A program made the position numbers and the translations under genes. From Rhizomys pruinosus (taxonomy: Eukaryota; Chordata; Mammalia; Rodentia; Spalacidae), in NCBI GenBank assembly GCA_009823505.1, contig VZQC01005585.1, positions 851,006 to 915,005 on the forward strand: 64,000 bases of DNA. Reading direction: 5' to 3'. Below, piece by piece: positions 10,967 through 22,189 of this stretch. The notes beneath the pieces were generated by a model that saw only the letters and a list, made by a program, of their open reading frames with translations, searched no databases and had not been told where the DNA came from. Each line of letters starts with the position of its first letter. The stretch's first letter is position 1.

Positions 10967-11170
10967 ATGACATAGATTTTTATTGTTATTAAACTTTTTC
11001 CATAAGTCATACATGATTTCTCAATCAAATCCAGAGTTGCTTCCCCTTCCATGTCCCTCACCCCACCCAAGTCCTTGCACTCTGCCCTACATGTCCTGCA
11101 TCTTGATCTGTCTTTCCAGAGGTTTTTTCTTTCAGTTCTTTTGTTGTTCTCTCCAATTTGTGTTGCTACA

Positions 11171-11220
11171 GTATATATACATACTATATATATACATACA
11201 TATATATATATATTATCTAT
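11171..11220. repeat. TA-rich simple repeat
   Basis: TATATATAC/ACATA alternation in the L1 3' UTR, at the position equivalent to 4696-4791. Confidence 0.85.
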
Positions 11221-12984
11221 ACTACATTTACATACACAGTGTCACTTGAATTGGAGGACATTTTTTCCCTAATAGATGTCATGTTTCTTAGGAGGTTCTC
11301 GAGGGTTTCTCCTTGACAATCCCCAAAAACCATCAATCCTGCACTTTTGCTACACATGGGGTCTTTCCCTCCCATGTTCCCCCAAATGAAGTCCAGTAGC
11401 CACACATCCTATCTTTGATACCCTGTACTGGTCTCCATTATAAGCCCAGGTGTCCAACAATGGCAGTCTATATTCTGATTAGGCTGAAATCCCTTAGGTC
11501 TTTAGTCCACAGCTAGGGTATCTCAGTTAGTCCCCATCTGGTATGAAGTTTGGAGGATTCTTGGAGAGTATGAGTATTCAGTCCATATTGGCGAGGTTAA
11601 AAGCTGTGCCTTCATGTCTTGAGGAGTGCCAAAAGTGGTGGCAAGTCTCAGGGTACACTGCACTTGCCAGTAAGAATTGAAGACAGGCCAACCACTAGTA
11701 CTCTCTCTTTTTTTTCTTTTTGTCTTTTTACTAAGATCTTCAAGTTTTATTGTCTGCAGTACAGCTTCTCTGGTCTTACTGATTATTTCTGGTTGTACTT
11801 TCCTTTGGATGCTTAAGACCACACAGTTAGCCCAGATTAAACACGGTTTTTGTTTTCTCAAGGTAGTTGAGGATCTGGTCTCTTCAGAGGGGTCGACTTG
11901 GGGGTTTTTTTTCTGGAGGAGAGGGTGGAGGGTGTCTCCTTGCTCCCTTTTGCTTCATTTACCAGTTCCATACTGAGGACCAAATGGGTCTTGCTAGATG
12001 TCTGCGAGGTCCATTTCTTGTATTGTTTTTTTTCATTTAGATGTTCTCTCTGTTTATTCTTTGTCCAGTTGATCTGTCCAAAGGACTCAGTGGGGTATTG
12101 AAGTCCCCTACTATGTTGTGCTGGGGTTAATCTGTTGCTTTGATGTCCTGTAGAGTTATTTATAAAGATCGGTGCACTGGAGTATGTGCATATATATTCT
12201 GATTGTGAGGGTATTTCATGGTTAATTTTCCCTTTGATTTAAGGATGTAATGGCCCTCTTGTCTCTTCTAATTGCTTTTCTTTGAAGTCTATTTGTCAGA
12301 TCATTAAATAGCAACTCCTGTTTTTTTTTTGGTTTTCTAATACACATTTAGCTTGAATACATTTTATTCATGCCCTCACTTATAAGTTGTTGCCTACCCT
12401 TGAGGGCGAGTGACGATGTTTATTTGTAGTACAGTATAATAACTGATTTTTCATGTTTTTTCTAAGTCCCATTCTCCCAGTCTATGCCTTTTCATTGGGG
12501 AGTTTAGTCCATTAATATTTAAGGTTATAATTGAGAAGTGTGTTGCCTTCCTTTCACCTTATTATCCATTTACGTTTTTCATCTAGGTTTCTACTTCTGT
12601 CACTTTCTGCTTTTATTAATTTCTCTTCCAAGGTGCCTGGGGGTAGTTGCTCCTCTCCTCTGTCCTTTGAATTTTTTCAAGTATTCTCTGAGGTTGGTTT
12701 TCAGGACATGTATTCTTTCTATCTTTGTTTAGTCGTGGAAGATTTTTCTCTTTCCTTTCAACTAGCAATTGACATTTTTGCTGAGGTTATGTAAAACCTG
12801 GGCTCGGCATTTATAGTCATTATGCACTGGGAATGCTTTTTGCTCCAGGTTGCTTCTTGCTTTCATAGTTTGCACTGAAAGTCAGCCTGTAATCTGCATA
12901 GGTTTCCCCTTATATGTATAGTTGTTGTTTTTTCTCTTGTGGCTTTCAGAATTTTGTCTTGTTTTGGGCATCTTACCATTCAAA

Positions 12985-13191
12985 CTACGATATGGCAGGA
13001 GGGGGAATTTCTTTTTGATCTAGTCTATTTGGTGTTCTATGTGCTTTTTTTATTTGTATGGGTTTGTCTTTTTTTAATTTGGGCATATTTTCTATTATCC
13101 TGTTGAAGATCTGTTCAATAGTGTTGTCTTGGGATTCTTCTTCCTGTATCCCTATGATGCAGAGGTTTGATCTTTTAATAGTGTCCCACAT
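12985..13191 (-). pseudogene. L1 ORF1 RNA-binding region fragment
   Basis: The minus-strand frame contains TIKRSNLCIIGIQEEES and AHRTPNRLDQK, which match the conserved RRM-side block of LINE-1 ORF1p (an RNA-binding, trimer-forming chaperone). It is separated from the ORF1 N-terminus at 13759-14040 by a B3 insertion and frame breaks, so no ORF1p can be made. Confidence 0.9.
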
Positions 13192-13229
13192 TTCCTTGTC
13201 GTTCCACTCTTGTGTATTTTAATTTTTCA

Positions 13230-13526
13230 TTTGTCTTACTTGAGCTTTTTTTTTTTTTTTTTTTTAATTTTTTTTTTACTCTTACTTATTCCGTAGTGTA
13301 TGACTGTATTGTTTGCATGCAAGTCTGTGCACCCGTTGATGTGCCATGCCGCGGAGGTCAGAAGAGGGCGTCGGACTCCCCTGGAACTGGAGTTCTCCTG
13401 GAATTGGAGTTTCAGACGGTTTTCGGCCGCCATGTGGGTGCTGGGGATCGAACCCGGGTCCTCTGCAAGAGCGGTCGGCGCTCTCAACCGCTAGGCCATC
13501 GCTCCAGCCCTTTACTTGAGCTTTTT
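13230..13526 (-). mobile_element. Young B3 SINE, antisense, in L1 ORF1
   Basis: The SINE body is about 13245-13511, flanked by TTACTTGAGCTTTTT before and after. The tail is A-rich (T-rich on +). On the minus strand the A box region (GATGGCCTAGCGGTTGAGAG) and B box (GGGTTCGATCCCCAGC) are intact, so it could be read by RNA polymerase III. It is CpG-rich, which suggests recent origin. It carries the doubled AACTCCA-type motif of the young subfamily. Confidence 0.95.
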
Positions 13527-13758
13527 AGTTGTTCTGTGTTATCTTCTAGGTCTGATATTCTTTTTTCTGCTTCTTCCTTTCTGCTTCTGAGGCTTTTCCC
13601 CATTCTTTCCTTTTGATTGGATGACTACTTGATTTCGTTTTTCATTTCTTCCTGTGTTTTCTTTACCATTTCCACTTCTTTTTGGAGCTTCTCAATCATT
13701 TCTTGTAGGTCCTTGTTTCACTTGTTGGTATTCTTTTTCATTTCAGCATGGGATCTTC

Positions 13759-14040
13759 TCAGTGTTTCCACTTCCTTCGGGAGTTTGTCATTTTTTCCTC
13801 TAGCTCTTTCCAGAGTCTGTCATTTTCTCCTTTTAGTTCATTCTGGAGTTTGTCCTTGTCTCCCTCTAGGTCCTTTCTGAGTTTTTCATTCTCTCTACTT
13901 AGTTCTATGATTTCTTTGAATATGTCTGTGATTGTTATTCTACGATCTGTGTCCTGGGTTACCTCTAGGGAGATCCCATTGTAGGAGTTCTCCTCAGGCT
14001 TTGTAGAGTTTGGTGTGGAGTTATTCTGCGCTTTTCCCAT
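13759..14040 (-). pseudogene. L1 ORF1 N-terminal fragment
   Basis: A 93-aa minus-strand frame starting at 14040 with MGKAQNNSTPNSTKPEENS. It is followed by a heptad-like, Lys/Glu/Leu-rich coiled coil (about residues 45-90: RENEKLRKDLEGDKDKLQN and onwards). L1 ORF1p trimerises through such a coiled coil. The start lies directly after the 5' UTR, which supports the start choice. The frame is lost before the RNA-binding domain. Confidence 0.9.
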
Positions 14041-14568
14041 ATTGCTCTTTGGCTTGCCTTTTGCCTGTATTCTGATGTGGATCTTGAATGCCTCTTCACC
14101 TTATTGAAGGATTGCTTTCCTTGATTCCTTCAGGTGCCTTTGTTGTATTCTCCTTATGTATGGAGTGTTGGCTTTTCTATGTTTCAGGCTTTCAATTTTG
14201 GTTATATATTGGAAGGTATAGTTCACTTTTCCCTTTCTGTTCCATAAGGACTGGGTGGGTAACAACCCAGATGACAACTTCTGAGCACTGTATTCCCTCT
14301 GCAGCCAGCAACTCTCTCTGATGTTTCAGTTGGTTGTGGGGGCAAGAGGGGTGGTTGGTTGAGTTGCTTGCTTGGCCCACATGCTGGTATCCTTCACCCT
14401 CGCTCAGGCACCAAATGTCCACAGCCTCTGAGCTGCGGAATGTCTGCACAAACCTCAGCTCCCGCTCCCACAATTCTCTGGGCCCAAACATTGCTCCACT
14501 CAGCCTCCACCCGGGTTTGGGAACCAAATTCCCGCTGCCTCTGAGTTCAAACCTCAGCTCCCAGTTCT
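14041..14568 (-). promoter_or_regulatory. L1 5' UTR (promoter region), antisense
   Basis: GC-richer sequence upstream of the ORF1 start, ending at the target duplication. Near its outer end, two related blocks (CAGCCTCTGAGCT...CCTCAGCTCCC at about 14428-14464 and TGCCTCTGAGTT...CCTCAGCTCCC at about 14535-14562) are spaced about 100 bp apart. This suggests a tandem unit. The sequence is unlike the 5' UTR at 39496-40440, so two promoter types are present in the window. Confidence 0.65.
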
Positions 14569-14756
14569 GTCATAGATATTTTTTTAAGTTAAAAATATCA
14601 TGTGAGATAAAATTTGGAAATGTGCATTTACATGTGGTGATTCCCTATAAAAAAATTCTAAAAACCTACTCTATGACAGAATAGAGACCTGACCACACTT
14701 ATGATCTCAATTTTAAGGAATTGCTTCAAGTTCATAGTTGAATATCTACTGTGACT

Positions 14757-14973
14757 TACCATATCCTGGGTGCCTCTAAGTAGTGAATGAATCTTAATTA
14801 AACAAGTCCTCACAAAAAGCCTCTGAGGTAGGTACTATTATTTCCACTGTACAGATGAATACACATGACTAAGGAAGTCTGAATGACTCCTGAGATGCCA
14901 CAGCCAGCCAGCAGCAGCACTTGAATTGGGCAGGGATCCAGCCAGTGTTAGAGCTCTGCTCTTAACCATTAGA
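14757..14973 (+). mobile_element. MIR SINE
   Basis: Matches the ancient mammalian MIR pattern: CCTCACAAAAAGCC, GAGGTAGGTACTATTATT, ACAGATGAATACAC, CCACAGCCAGCCAGCAGC, TTGAATTGGGCAGGGATCC and GCTCTTAACCATTA in the right order and orientation. Confidence 0.92.
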
Positions 14974-15199
14974 TATCTAGAAGTGGTCAAACCCTTTGGA
15001 GAAAGTGAAAGCTATGCTGGTTTTTGATTTTCAAACAGAGGCCAAACTTCACATATCTGAGATTCTAGAGTTTCTTGTGTTCTCAGTCTCATGGCCTGAG
15101 ATTGGAAGAGGATTTGAAGATGCTGTGAATATTTTTTTTCAGAATTATATTTAGCAATATCAATTAGTATTGAATAAAAAATACTCCTCATTAGGTTAT

Positions 15200-15478
15200 A
15201 GAAAGAACTTCTGGAGAGATGGCTTAGCGGTTAAGAGCGCCGACCGCTCTTGCAGAGGACCTGGGTTTGATCCCCAGCACCCACATGGTGGCCGAAATCC
15301 ATCTGAAACTCCAATTCCAGGAGAACTCCAGTTCCAGGGGAATCCGACACCCTCTTCTGACCTCCGCGGCATTGCATGACACAGGTGCACAAACTTGCAT
15401 GCAGACAGTACATTCATACACATACAGAAATAAATAAAAAAAAATTTAAAAAAATTAAAAAAAAAAAGAAAGAACTTC
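15200..15478 (+). mobile_element. Young B3 SINE with 12-bp TSD
   Basis: Body at about 15212-15466, flanked by AGAAAGAACTTC on both sides. The head GGCTTAGCGGTTAAGAGC and B box GGGTTTGATCCCCAGC are intact. The duplicated motif is present (AACTCCAATTCCAGG then AACTCCAGTTCCAGGGG). It ends in AAATAAATAAA and a long A-rich tail. Confidence 0.97.
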
Positions 15479-16831
15479 CCACACATGGATCTATTGGATT
15501 TGCCTCTAAGTGATAAGAAACATTTAGCTAAGTAGCATATTTTAAGCAAAATAACATGAGATTTGATTGTGAAAATGTAGATGTGGTGGGCTCATGTGAG
15601 GCCAGAGAAGTATGTGTTGAAGATCATGATGTGGTTTCTAATCTGCACTGACATGGCTGGACTTGAGTGTTGTCTCAGTTCCTCACATGCTGTCTGACTC
15701 AGGGGAGAGACTGAGCTGCTCGGGAAGCACCAGAAACCAGGTTAATGACCTTACCATTTTCTTGGGAAAGGTCAAGGAAGGAAAAGAGACTGTATGATTT
15801 TAAAAATCTTTCTGTTTTTACGTTTGTTTTATCTAAGGCAAGGGCAGTTGGATATAATGCTTCAGGAAAACATAAAGTAATTTGTCAAAATCAGAGACGA
15901 TGAAAATAAAATGGACTGGGGATTAGAGATTACGTGTTAAGGTAGAGAAAATTTCAGTTCATTAACTGTTTTATTTTGTTGGCTTGTTTCTTATTGTTCA
16001 ATACAACTTGTTTGCCTCTCAGTTTTGGCTGATATGCTCACCTTGACTAATTATTTTGAAATCATGGAGATGCATCACAGTCAGTATAAAGGTGTTCACT
16101 AGAATGTTTATCCTTTTTCCATTGTGAAAATTTATGCTAGATGGCACAGTCTTCCTTCACTCAGTAGTTTGTTCGAAGACATCTTTATTAACAAGAGTGT
16201 CTTACCTTCTCATAGATTTAAAATGCTTTGGTGATTTCCGCTATGCTGAAATAAAGCACATGCTGGCATGGAAATGAGTGAATGCCTACTGGCACTGTGT
16301 GCACATATTCCTCAGTGTTCCTGATAATTAGGATGCCTGTTTAATTGCTGTCCATTTATTCCTACTGGGTTGGGACACCTGAAGAGCAGCTTTCAAACTT
16401 TGCGTTTTCTTACATAGGTAATTCGTGGGCTAATTTTGCTGTTGTGAGCACAGAAACATTTTTAAATGCCATAAGTCAGTGCTTTACCTACTGAGTAGTT
16501 ATTTGTTCTTTTTTCTTAGATAGGATACTTACACTTCAGGATTGCGTCTTATTAGACATGATATATAAGCATCATGTTCCTGCAATCATATATATAAAGG
16601 CCTGGCAGATTTCTTATAGACATAGCCAGTTTACAAATGTACTTATTTAACTATTTAATATGGTAATGTTGCTATTAATCACATCAAGAAGAAATATTTT
16701 AAACCTTTATCTATTAAGCAATTATTAATTTAAAAGATTATTTTAGTAATAATTTAATAATCTTAAATATATTCATCTTTTCATTAAGAACGTTTAAAGG
16801 ATATCAAATTTTTGAGCAAGTGTTAATTATT
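15479..16831. other. No recognisable feature
   Basis: About 1.35 kb of AT-rich sequence with no repeat or coding signal that I can identify. Confidence 0.45.
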
Positions 16832-17017
16832 ACAATTAATTTTCTTTTCTTTTCTTTTTTTTTTTTGAGACATGATCTCCCTTTAGTCCCAGCTGACCTG
16901 TAGCTCACTATGTAGACCAGGCTGGCCTTGAACTTGCAGAAATCAGCCTGCCTCTGCCTTCTGAGTGCTGGGATTAAAGGTACACACCACTACACCTGGC
17001 CTGTACAATTACTTTTC
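16832..17017 (-). mobile_element. B1 SINE, antisense, with TSD
   Basis: A moderately diverged B1 complement at about 16845-17004 (GACCAGGCTGGCCTTGAAC). ACAATTAATTTTC at 16832 and ACAATTACTTTTC at 17005 flank it. Confidence 0.94.
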
Positions 17018-17592
17018 AAATGCATATATCATTCTATAAGTTTCTATGTTATAGTGAGCCCAGTTTACTGAGAGTACTATTATTGATTCAGAATGGGTCA
17101 GAAGCTGAGATAGTATTATTTCTTACAATCAGGTCAACATTAAAGATTGGATGTGATCAATATGAACAGAATCTGCCTTTGTTCCATTATCAGACTGAAA
17201 GATTTCATCATGTGTATGTTTGGAGTTATAGACTTACTTAATCTTTACAAACTTTGTGCCTGTCTTTTTTTTATGGGAAATATATAACATTAAACAGAAT
17301 ATGTATGTTTATTTAATCCCATTTTTCTTGAAACTTATTTTGTTTTTGCTATGATTTAAATTGAACTTTTCCATAGATGATCATTAAGTAAACAAATATG
17401 AGTATTATCCAGAGAAGCACAAAAGAGCCATAAAGATTATACCTGTAGGACACAAAGAGTGACATTCAATTAACAAATATGGTTGAATAAATGTAGCATG
17501 TCAGCCTGAGTGATAGGAAGATAGAATGGGATGAAAAGACTGAAAATGAGTTTTATTAATAAAGTAGCTGAAGGATGAGCGATAGTTGTTTT
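17018..17592. other. No recognisable feature
   Basis: AT-rich. The 73-aa frame at 17020-17241 overlaps no known motif. Confidence 0.4.
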
Positions 17593-18457
17593 CTTTCTTC
17601 TTAAGTTTTTATTGAACTTCCGTGCATTTCATACATTTCATAATCAAATTTAGACCTGTTCTCCATTCAGGCCCCATCCCGCCAAAACTCATACATTCCG
17701 TTATACATGTTAAGTTCTGTCTTGCATCTTTTTCTCAGTCTTTTTAACTTTTTCGATGCAGAAGTTTACTGCTTTGGTCAGTTCTTCGTATGGTTCTTTT
17801 TGTTGCTGTTCCACTTAATTTTATAATACTTCAAAATATGCATCTATACACTCCACACATATACTAAAATTACAAAGTCTTTTAATAAAGTATAGGTTAA
17901 TTCCAAACATTTTAATAGTGAAGTTGCATGCAGATAAAAAGAAATATTACTTTACATTCCTAAATTACATAGAAAATTGATGTATGTTTTAATGTACTTT
18001 TTAAACAATTAAAAATTTTTTTATATTAATCCAAAATACCCATGCATGCACTCCACACAAATACCAAAATGAGAGAGTCTGAAAATAAACTTTAGGTTAA
18101 TTCCAAAACACATTTCAGATTCACATATTATCAGTAATTTTGCACACAGGCAGAAAGAAATATAACTTTACATTCTCCGGACATTTTGTATGGCAGGCAA
18201 GTACTCTGTCACAGACCACCTCTCCAGTCCCTTGTTGTTCTTTCAGCAGTGATGTGCTGCTGTTAAGCTTGACTTACATATAAGAATTTGGTGCTAGGAT
18301 CCACAAATGAGGGACATTATACATCATTTGTTTTTCTGGGACCATGTTACTTCACTTAGCTTAATGGCTTCAAGTTCCATCCATTTACCTGCAAATTTCA
18401 TGATGTTGTCTTTCTTTACCACTGCATAGAACTCCATTGTGTAGATGTACCACATTT
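17593..18457 (-). mobile_element. L1 3' UTR and ORF2 end, antisense
   Basis: The 3' end is at 17596 (complement of the A-rich tail), followed by the polypyrimidine complement and then the 3' UTR. Two related stretches (about 17825-17960 and 18025-18175) follow one another, both containing ACTCCACACA, GGTTAATTCCAAA and AGAAATAT. This is an internal tandem duplication or a stacked second copy. The ORF2 C-terminal edge ends near 18457. Confidence 0.85.
18180..18236 (-). mobile_element. ID-like SINE head fragment, antisense
   Basis: The reverse complement reads GGACTGGAGAGGTGG and GTACTTGCCTGCCATA, like the 5' part of an ID/B4-type tRNA-derived SINE. It is only about 55 bp long and lies inside the L1 3' UTR. 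Confidence 0.5.
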
Positions 18458-18495
18458 TCTTTTTGGGTAAGTGTTTTTATTTTGTTAAGTTTTAA

Positions 18496-18535
18496 GAATA
18501 TATATATATATATATTCATATATATATATATATGA
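18496..18535. repeat. (TA)n palindromic tract
   Basis: Two TA runs separated by TTCATA, at the outer end of the L1 at 17593-18457. Confidence 0.9.
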
Positions 18536-18723
18536 AAGAAAAGATTAGAACTGGAAGGAAAGATCTTCACAGAGACCTGGATCAAAACCACATCTGATTC
18601 AGCTAAGGAGACTGATGCCCGAATCTTTTTGCTTAGGTTTTGACAACTGTAATATATAAAGTATCAAGTACCTAACTTCTAGTCCAGTACAACGCAGCAT
18701 ATTACTACTCAAAGAACATCACT

Positions 18724-18778
18724 GAGGGGCTGGAGAGTACTTGCCTGGCATGCATAATGCCCTTCAACACCACAAAAT
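18724..18778 (+). mobile_element. ID-like SINE fragment
   Basis: GGGGCTGGAGAG is joined to TACTTGCCTGGCATGC and ends CAACACCACAAAA, the order of a tRNA-Ala-derived ID element with its middle deleted. Confidence 0.6.
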
Positions 18779-19059
18779 AAATGAAACTTTAATAAAAATT
18801 TAGAACAACCAAAACCTGAATATTGGGGATTGTCCCTATATTTAAGGTTAAATGTAAAGTTATTATAAATTGGAGACATAGTGTATCATTGTTGAGTTCT
18901 GAACTGAATGTGATATCTGAAACTAAGACCAAACTTTAAAAAGTTAAACAAAAAATCCTGTTCATTGGTTCCATCCTGTTAGTGACTCCCTAGAATTCAT
19001 TCCTGTGGGTCTAGGGGAGCATCTCTCTTTTTCTTGAATGGTTTTATTGGCCCCCAAAA

Positions 19060-19209
19060 TAATTTTATTGAGCCAGGCGGGTGGGGCAAACCTTTAATCC
19101 TAGCACTTGGGAGGCAGAGGCAGGCACATCTCTGTGAGTTCAAGGCCAGCCTCGTCTACACAGCGAGTTCCAAGACAACCAGAGCTACAGGGAAACCCTG
19201 TCTCGAAAC

Positions 19210-19252
<43 letters not shown>

Positions 19253-19265
19253 GTAATTTTATTGA
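19060..19265 (+). mobile_element. B1 SINE with 12-bp TSD
   Basis: B1 body at 19072-19207, then an (AAT)n tail expansion. TAATTTTATTGA flanks exactly at 19060-19071 and 19254-19265. It inserted near the 3' end of the antisense Lx-like element that follows. Confidence 0.97.
19208..19253. repeat. (AAT)n microsatellite in B1 tail
   Basis: A trinucleotide run of about 14-15 units, grown from the A-rich tail of the B1. Confidence 0.97.
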
Positions 19266-20290
19266 TTTGAGAATTTCATACAATGCATTTTGATCATATT
19301 CAGGCCCTTTCCCCCCACCCCCACATTATTACCCACCACCCTCTTCATGTCCTCTGTTACTATGTTTCTTTTTTTAAGGTCCATGGAATCCAATCTGAGT
19401 TTCCCAAGTGCTCTTGGATGGGTCTATCACTTGGAGTCTGGTTGATCAACCAGCTGGCACACAGTAAGGAAAAGCAACTCTCTCTTCCAACATTTATTAT
19501 TTGCCAAATCAGCAAGGGCTCGGATTTCATGCCCACATTCCATTCCCCGTGCATGCTGGGATTTTGTCTGGCTTGGACTTGCACAGGTCTTTCACAGGCT
19601 GTCAGAAGTGCTGTGGCTTTATATGTGCAACTACCGTGTGGTATCCAGACAACACGGATTCCTTGTATTCATCCACCAACTTTGACTATCACCGTCTCTT
19701 CACCCCTTCATTGCAATGATCCCTGAGCCTTGGGAGGAGTGTGTGCAATATAGGTGTCCCAGTTAAGGCTTAGTACTCTTCAGGTTCTTATTCTCTGCAT
19801 GTTCACCATTGTAAGTTTCTGTGTAAAATAATCTTCTCTGGTGAGAGTTGAGAGATATGCTAATGTATAAGTACATCAATTAAGTCATTATGAGTCAGTC
19901 TAATGTTATTGTACTTAGCATAATGATAGTAGTGGGTTCTCCCATATACCCTACTACCTGTCTAGCCATGGGTTCTTGGCCATGACAACAATGTTAGTTA
20001 TGGACTTCCTATTGTGAGGTGGGCCGTCAATACACTTACAGAGTTGTTGGCTAGCTACTCCCATAATATTTGTGCCACTCTTGTACTATGGGCATACTTT
20101 GCGAAGCCAGTTGTTACTGTAGCTTACAGGGATCGCAGCTGGGTAAGGTTGATGATTACCTTTTATGCCAGTGACATGCATGACACCTTCTAGTCCTAGG
20201 AAAGCTTGCCAGAAGAGACATAGCTTCAGGGTCAGCACCAGCTTGATTTCTCCATGTTTATTTTCGGACTCAGACATGTAGTATTTTCAG
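19254..20290 (-). mobile_element. Lx-like L1 3' UTR, antisense
   Basis: On the + strand it opens with GAGAATTTCATACAATGCAT and TTTTGATCATATTCAGGCCC and a C-rich tract. It continues through GATCCCTGAGCCTTGGGAGG, AAGTCATTATGAGTCAGTCT, GTCTAGCCATGGGTTCTTGG and CTTGATTTCTCCATGTTTAT. This order matches the long 3' UTR of rodent Lx-type L1s. No ORF2 is retained. It is older than, and distinct from, the L1 type that dominates the window. Confidence 0.88.
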
Positions 20291-20436
20291 CAATAGAATC
20301 TATGAGAACATTTCTTGAATGAGGTTCTTAGAATCTGCTTCAGGTGAGGAGGGTCAGGGAAAGTGAGAGTGACCTCCCTGCCTTTGCTGTTTTTTCAAAC
20401 TTACTGTGTCTTGCTTTGGAGGAGTGTGTTGATTGA

Positions 20437-20700
20437 TCATTAATCGCTGTAACAAAATATCTGTCAAAATAAATTAAGTGTACATCTTTGAGTCCATCGC
20501 AGTGCTGTGTGGAGGAGTAGAGCAGCTCACATCATGGTGGCCTGGAAGTCGCAAAATAAAATGCCAGCCTCACTGCCATCCTCTTTCCCCGTTTATTATT
20601 CTGAGCCTCGGTGAGATGGTTCTGCTCGCATACAGGGCAGATCCCCCCTTGTTATGTAATTCTCTCTGTGCCCTTACAGACATGCCTAAAGGGAAGCTTG
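20437..20700 (+). mobile_element. Diverged rodent dispersed repeat, family unresolved
   Basis: GAGCAGCTCACATCATGGTGG, TTTATTATTCTGAGCCTC, CAGGGCAGATCCCCCCTT and CCCTTACAGACATGCC follow the order of a repeat common in mouse and rat. I cannot name the family with certainty; an LTR of MaLR type is possible. Confidence 0.45.
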
Positions 20701-21238
20701 GTTCATTTTCTGGTTGTTTTTCAATATAGCTTTGTCGATCATGAAGATAAACCATCACTGGGAGCTTATGTAGAGCCAACCCATTTCTCTCTTCTACAAC
20801 AAAATTGTTCAGTAGTTGAGGGAAAGTATCATTTATCAACATGATGTTGATACTTGTGTTTTTGGACTAAAATAAGAAATAGTTTTATTTTGACTAATCA
20901 GAAACGTTGAAGGCTGCAAATCTAACCTACATGCCCTTTTGGAAAATGTGCCCTAGTATTTTTAGACTATCCATTTGTTTCTATGTCCCATTATTTTATT
21001 TAATTTAGTTTTTTTTTCTATGCAATAACAAGTAAGCAGTAGTCTTCAGACTAAGAGCACTCAGCTATAAAATTTAGAATATGAGTCTCTGAGCATCCAA
21101 TAGACTCTGCTTCTTTAAGCAAGTTTCAGAATCTCTAATGATCATGACAATTGTTCTAGTTCTTAGAAATTATTTAAGAGTACAAAAAAGGAAAAATTGT
21201 TTTAAAGTTCTCATGTGTGGAACTCTCACTTTTTTTTT
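20701..21238. other. No recognisable feature
   Basis: AT-rich, with chance frames only. Confidence 0.4.
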
Positions 21239-21384
21239 TAGTCAGGTGCTGTGGTGCACACCTTTAATCCCAGCACTCCAGAGGCAGAGGTAGGCAGATT
21301 GCTGTGAGTTCAAGATCAGTGTGGTCCTCATAGGGAGTCTCAAGGCAGTCAGGGCTACATATGTGATCTTGTCTTTAAAAAATT
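21239..21384 (+). mobile_element. Old B1 SINE
   Basis: Diverged B1: ACACCTTTAATCCCAGCACT, GAGGCAGAGGTAGGCAG, TGAGTTCAAGATCAG, then a degenerate right part ending in a short A-run. It looks clearly older than the other B1s. Confidence 0.85.
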
Positions 21385-21537
21385 CAATTTAAAACTTGTA
21401 GATGCTCCATATTTTTTCTTGTAGGAAAAATATGTTCAAATTGCCTGATAAATTTGAAAACCATGTAGAGATCATCTCCTGTCTAATGCTGTGTTTAATG
21501 TCTGTTAATTAGGAGATAAAGCTATCTTTTAAAAATG

Positions 21538-21768
21538 AGAAAACTGGGGCTGGAGAGATGGCTCAGCAGTTAAGAGCTCTGACTGCTCTTGCAGAGGACC
21601 TGGGCTCTATTCCCAGCACCCACATGGCAGCTAACAACAGTCTTTAACTCCAGTTCCAGGGGAATCAAACATCCTCTTCTTACCTCTGCAGCATTTCATA
21701 GCATGGGTGCACCAACCTACATGCAGACAGTACACTCATACACATAATAAAAAACATAAGAAAACCTA
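21538..21768 (+). mobile_element. B3 SINE, single-motif form
   Basis: GGGGCTGGAGAGATGGCTCA head from about 21546, B box GGGCTCTATTCCCAGC, then a single AACTCCAGTTCCAGGGG. The tail ends near 21762, and AGAAAACT/AGAAAACC flank it. It lacks the doubled motif of the young copies. Confidence 0.93.
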
Positions 21769-22189
21769 CTCCTGGTACCTAAGATTTGTGCTTACATTTA
21801 TTATCATTCTACAATATCCATTCGAGTTCCTTCAATAGACCTGGGATACTGTTAATCACCCTCAGGCTCTTCCTTCCATCCCTAGGATGACAATATGTTA
21901 TTTACTTTAACAAAATCTTACCTTTGTCTGTATTATAGTTTATTGTACTATACATAATTCCTTGAGTTTAGGACTTAGAAATATTTATTTATAGCCGGAA
22001 ATAATGCTTTTGGTAGTTGGTAAATATATTTATTATTTTAATAAATAAATATTTTAAAGCTGAAAGATATTTTATGTATATTTTAAAGTACATATTTTAA
22101 TATAATATCATTAGGGTTTGGCATATAGACCAATGGTAGTATGTTTGCCATGTGGGAAGATCCAGTTTGAATTAGGGGCTCTTCTCAGC

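Larger units (their letters stand above)
10968..14583 (-). mobile_element. Internally deleted L1, antisense, TSD-flanked
   Basis: One insertion event, bounded by TGACATAGATTTT (10968-10980) and TGTCATAGATATTTT (14569-14583). In element order from high to low coordinate: 5' UTR at 14568-14041, ORF1 from 14040 down to about 12700, the ORF2 start and endonuclease region at about 12560-11985, then a jump to a 3' UTR at about 11760-11120 and the 3' end at 11120-10981. The reverse transcriptase and C-terminal parts of ORF2 are absent. A young B3 lies inside ORF1. The layout resembles the half-LINE (HAL1) concept, an ORF1-bearing non-autonomous L1 derivative. Whether this copy moved in that form or lost ORF2 later cannot be told from one copy. 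Confidence 0.8.

Noticed and set aside
13212..13616. 134-codon open frame on the plus strand
   Set aside because: It crosses an antisense B3 and antisense L1 ORF1; it is a shadow frame.
19283..19726. 147-codon open frame
   Set aside because: It lies in the antisense Lx-like 3' UTR.
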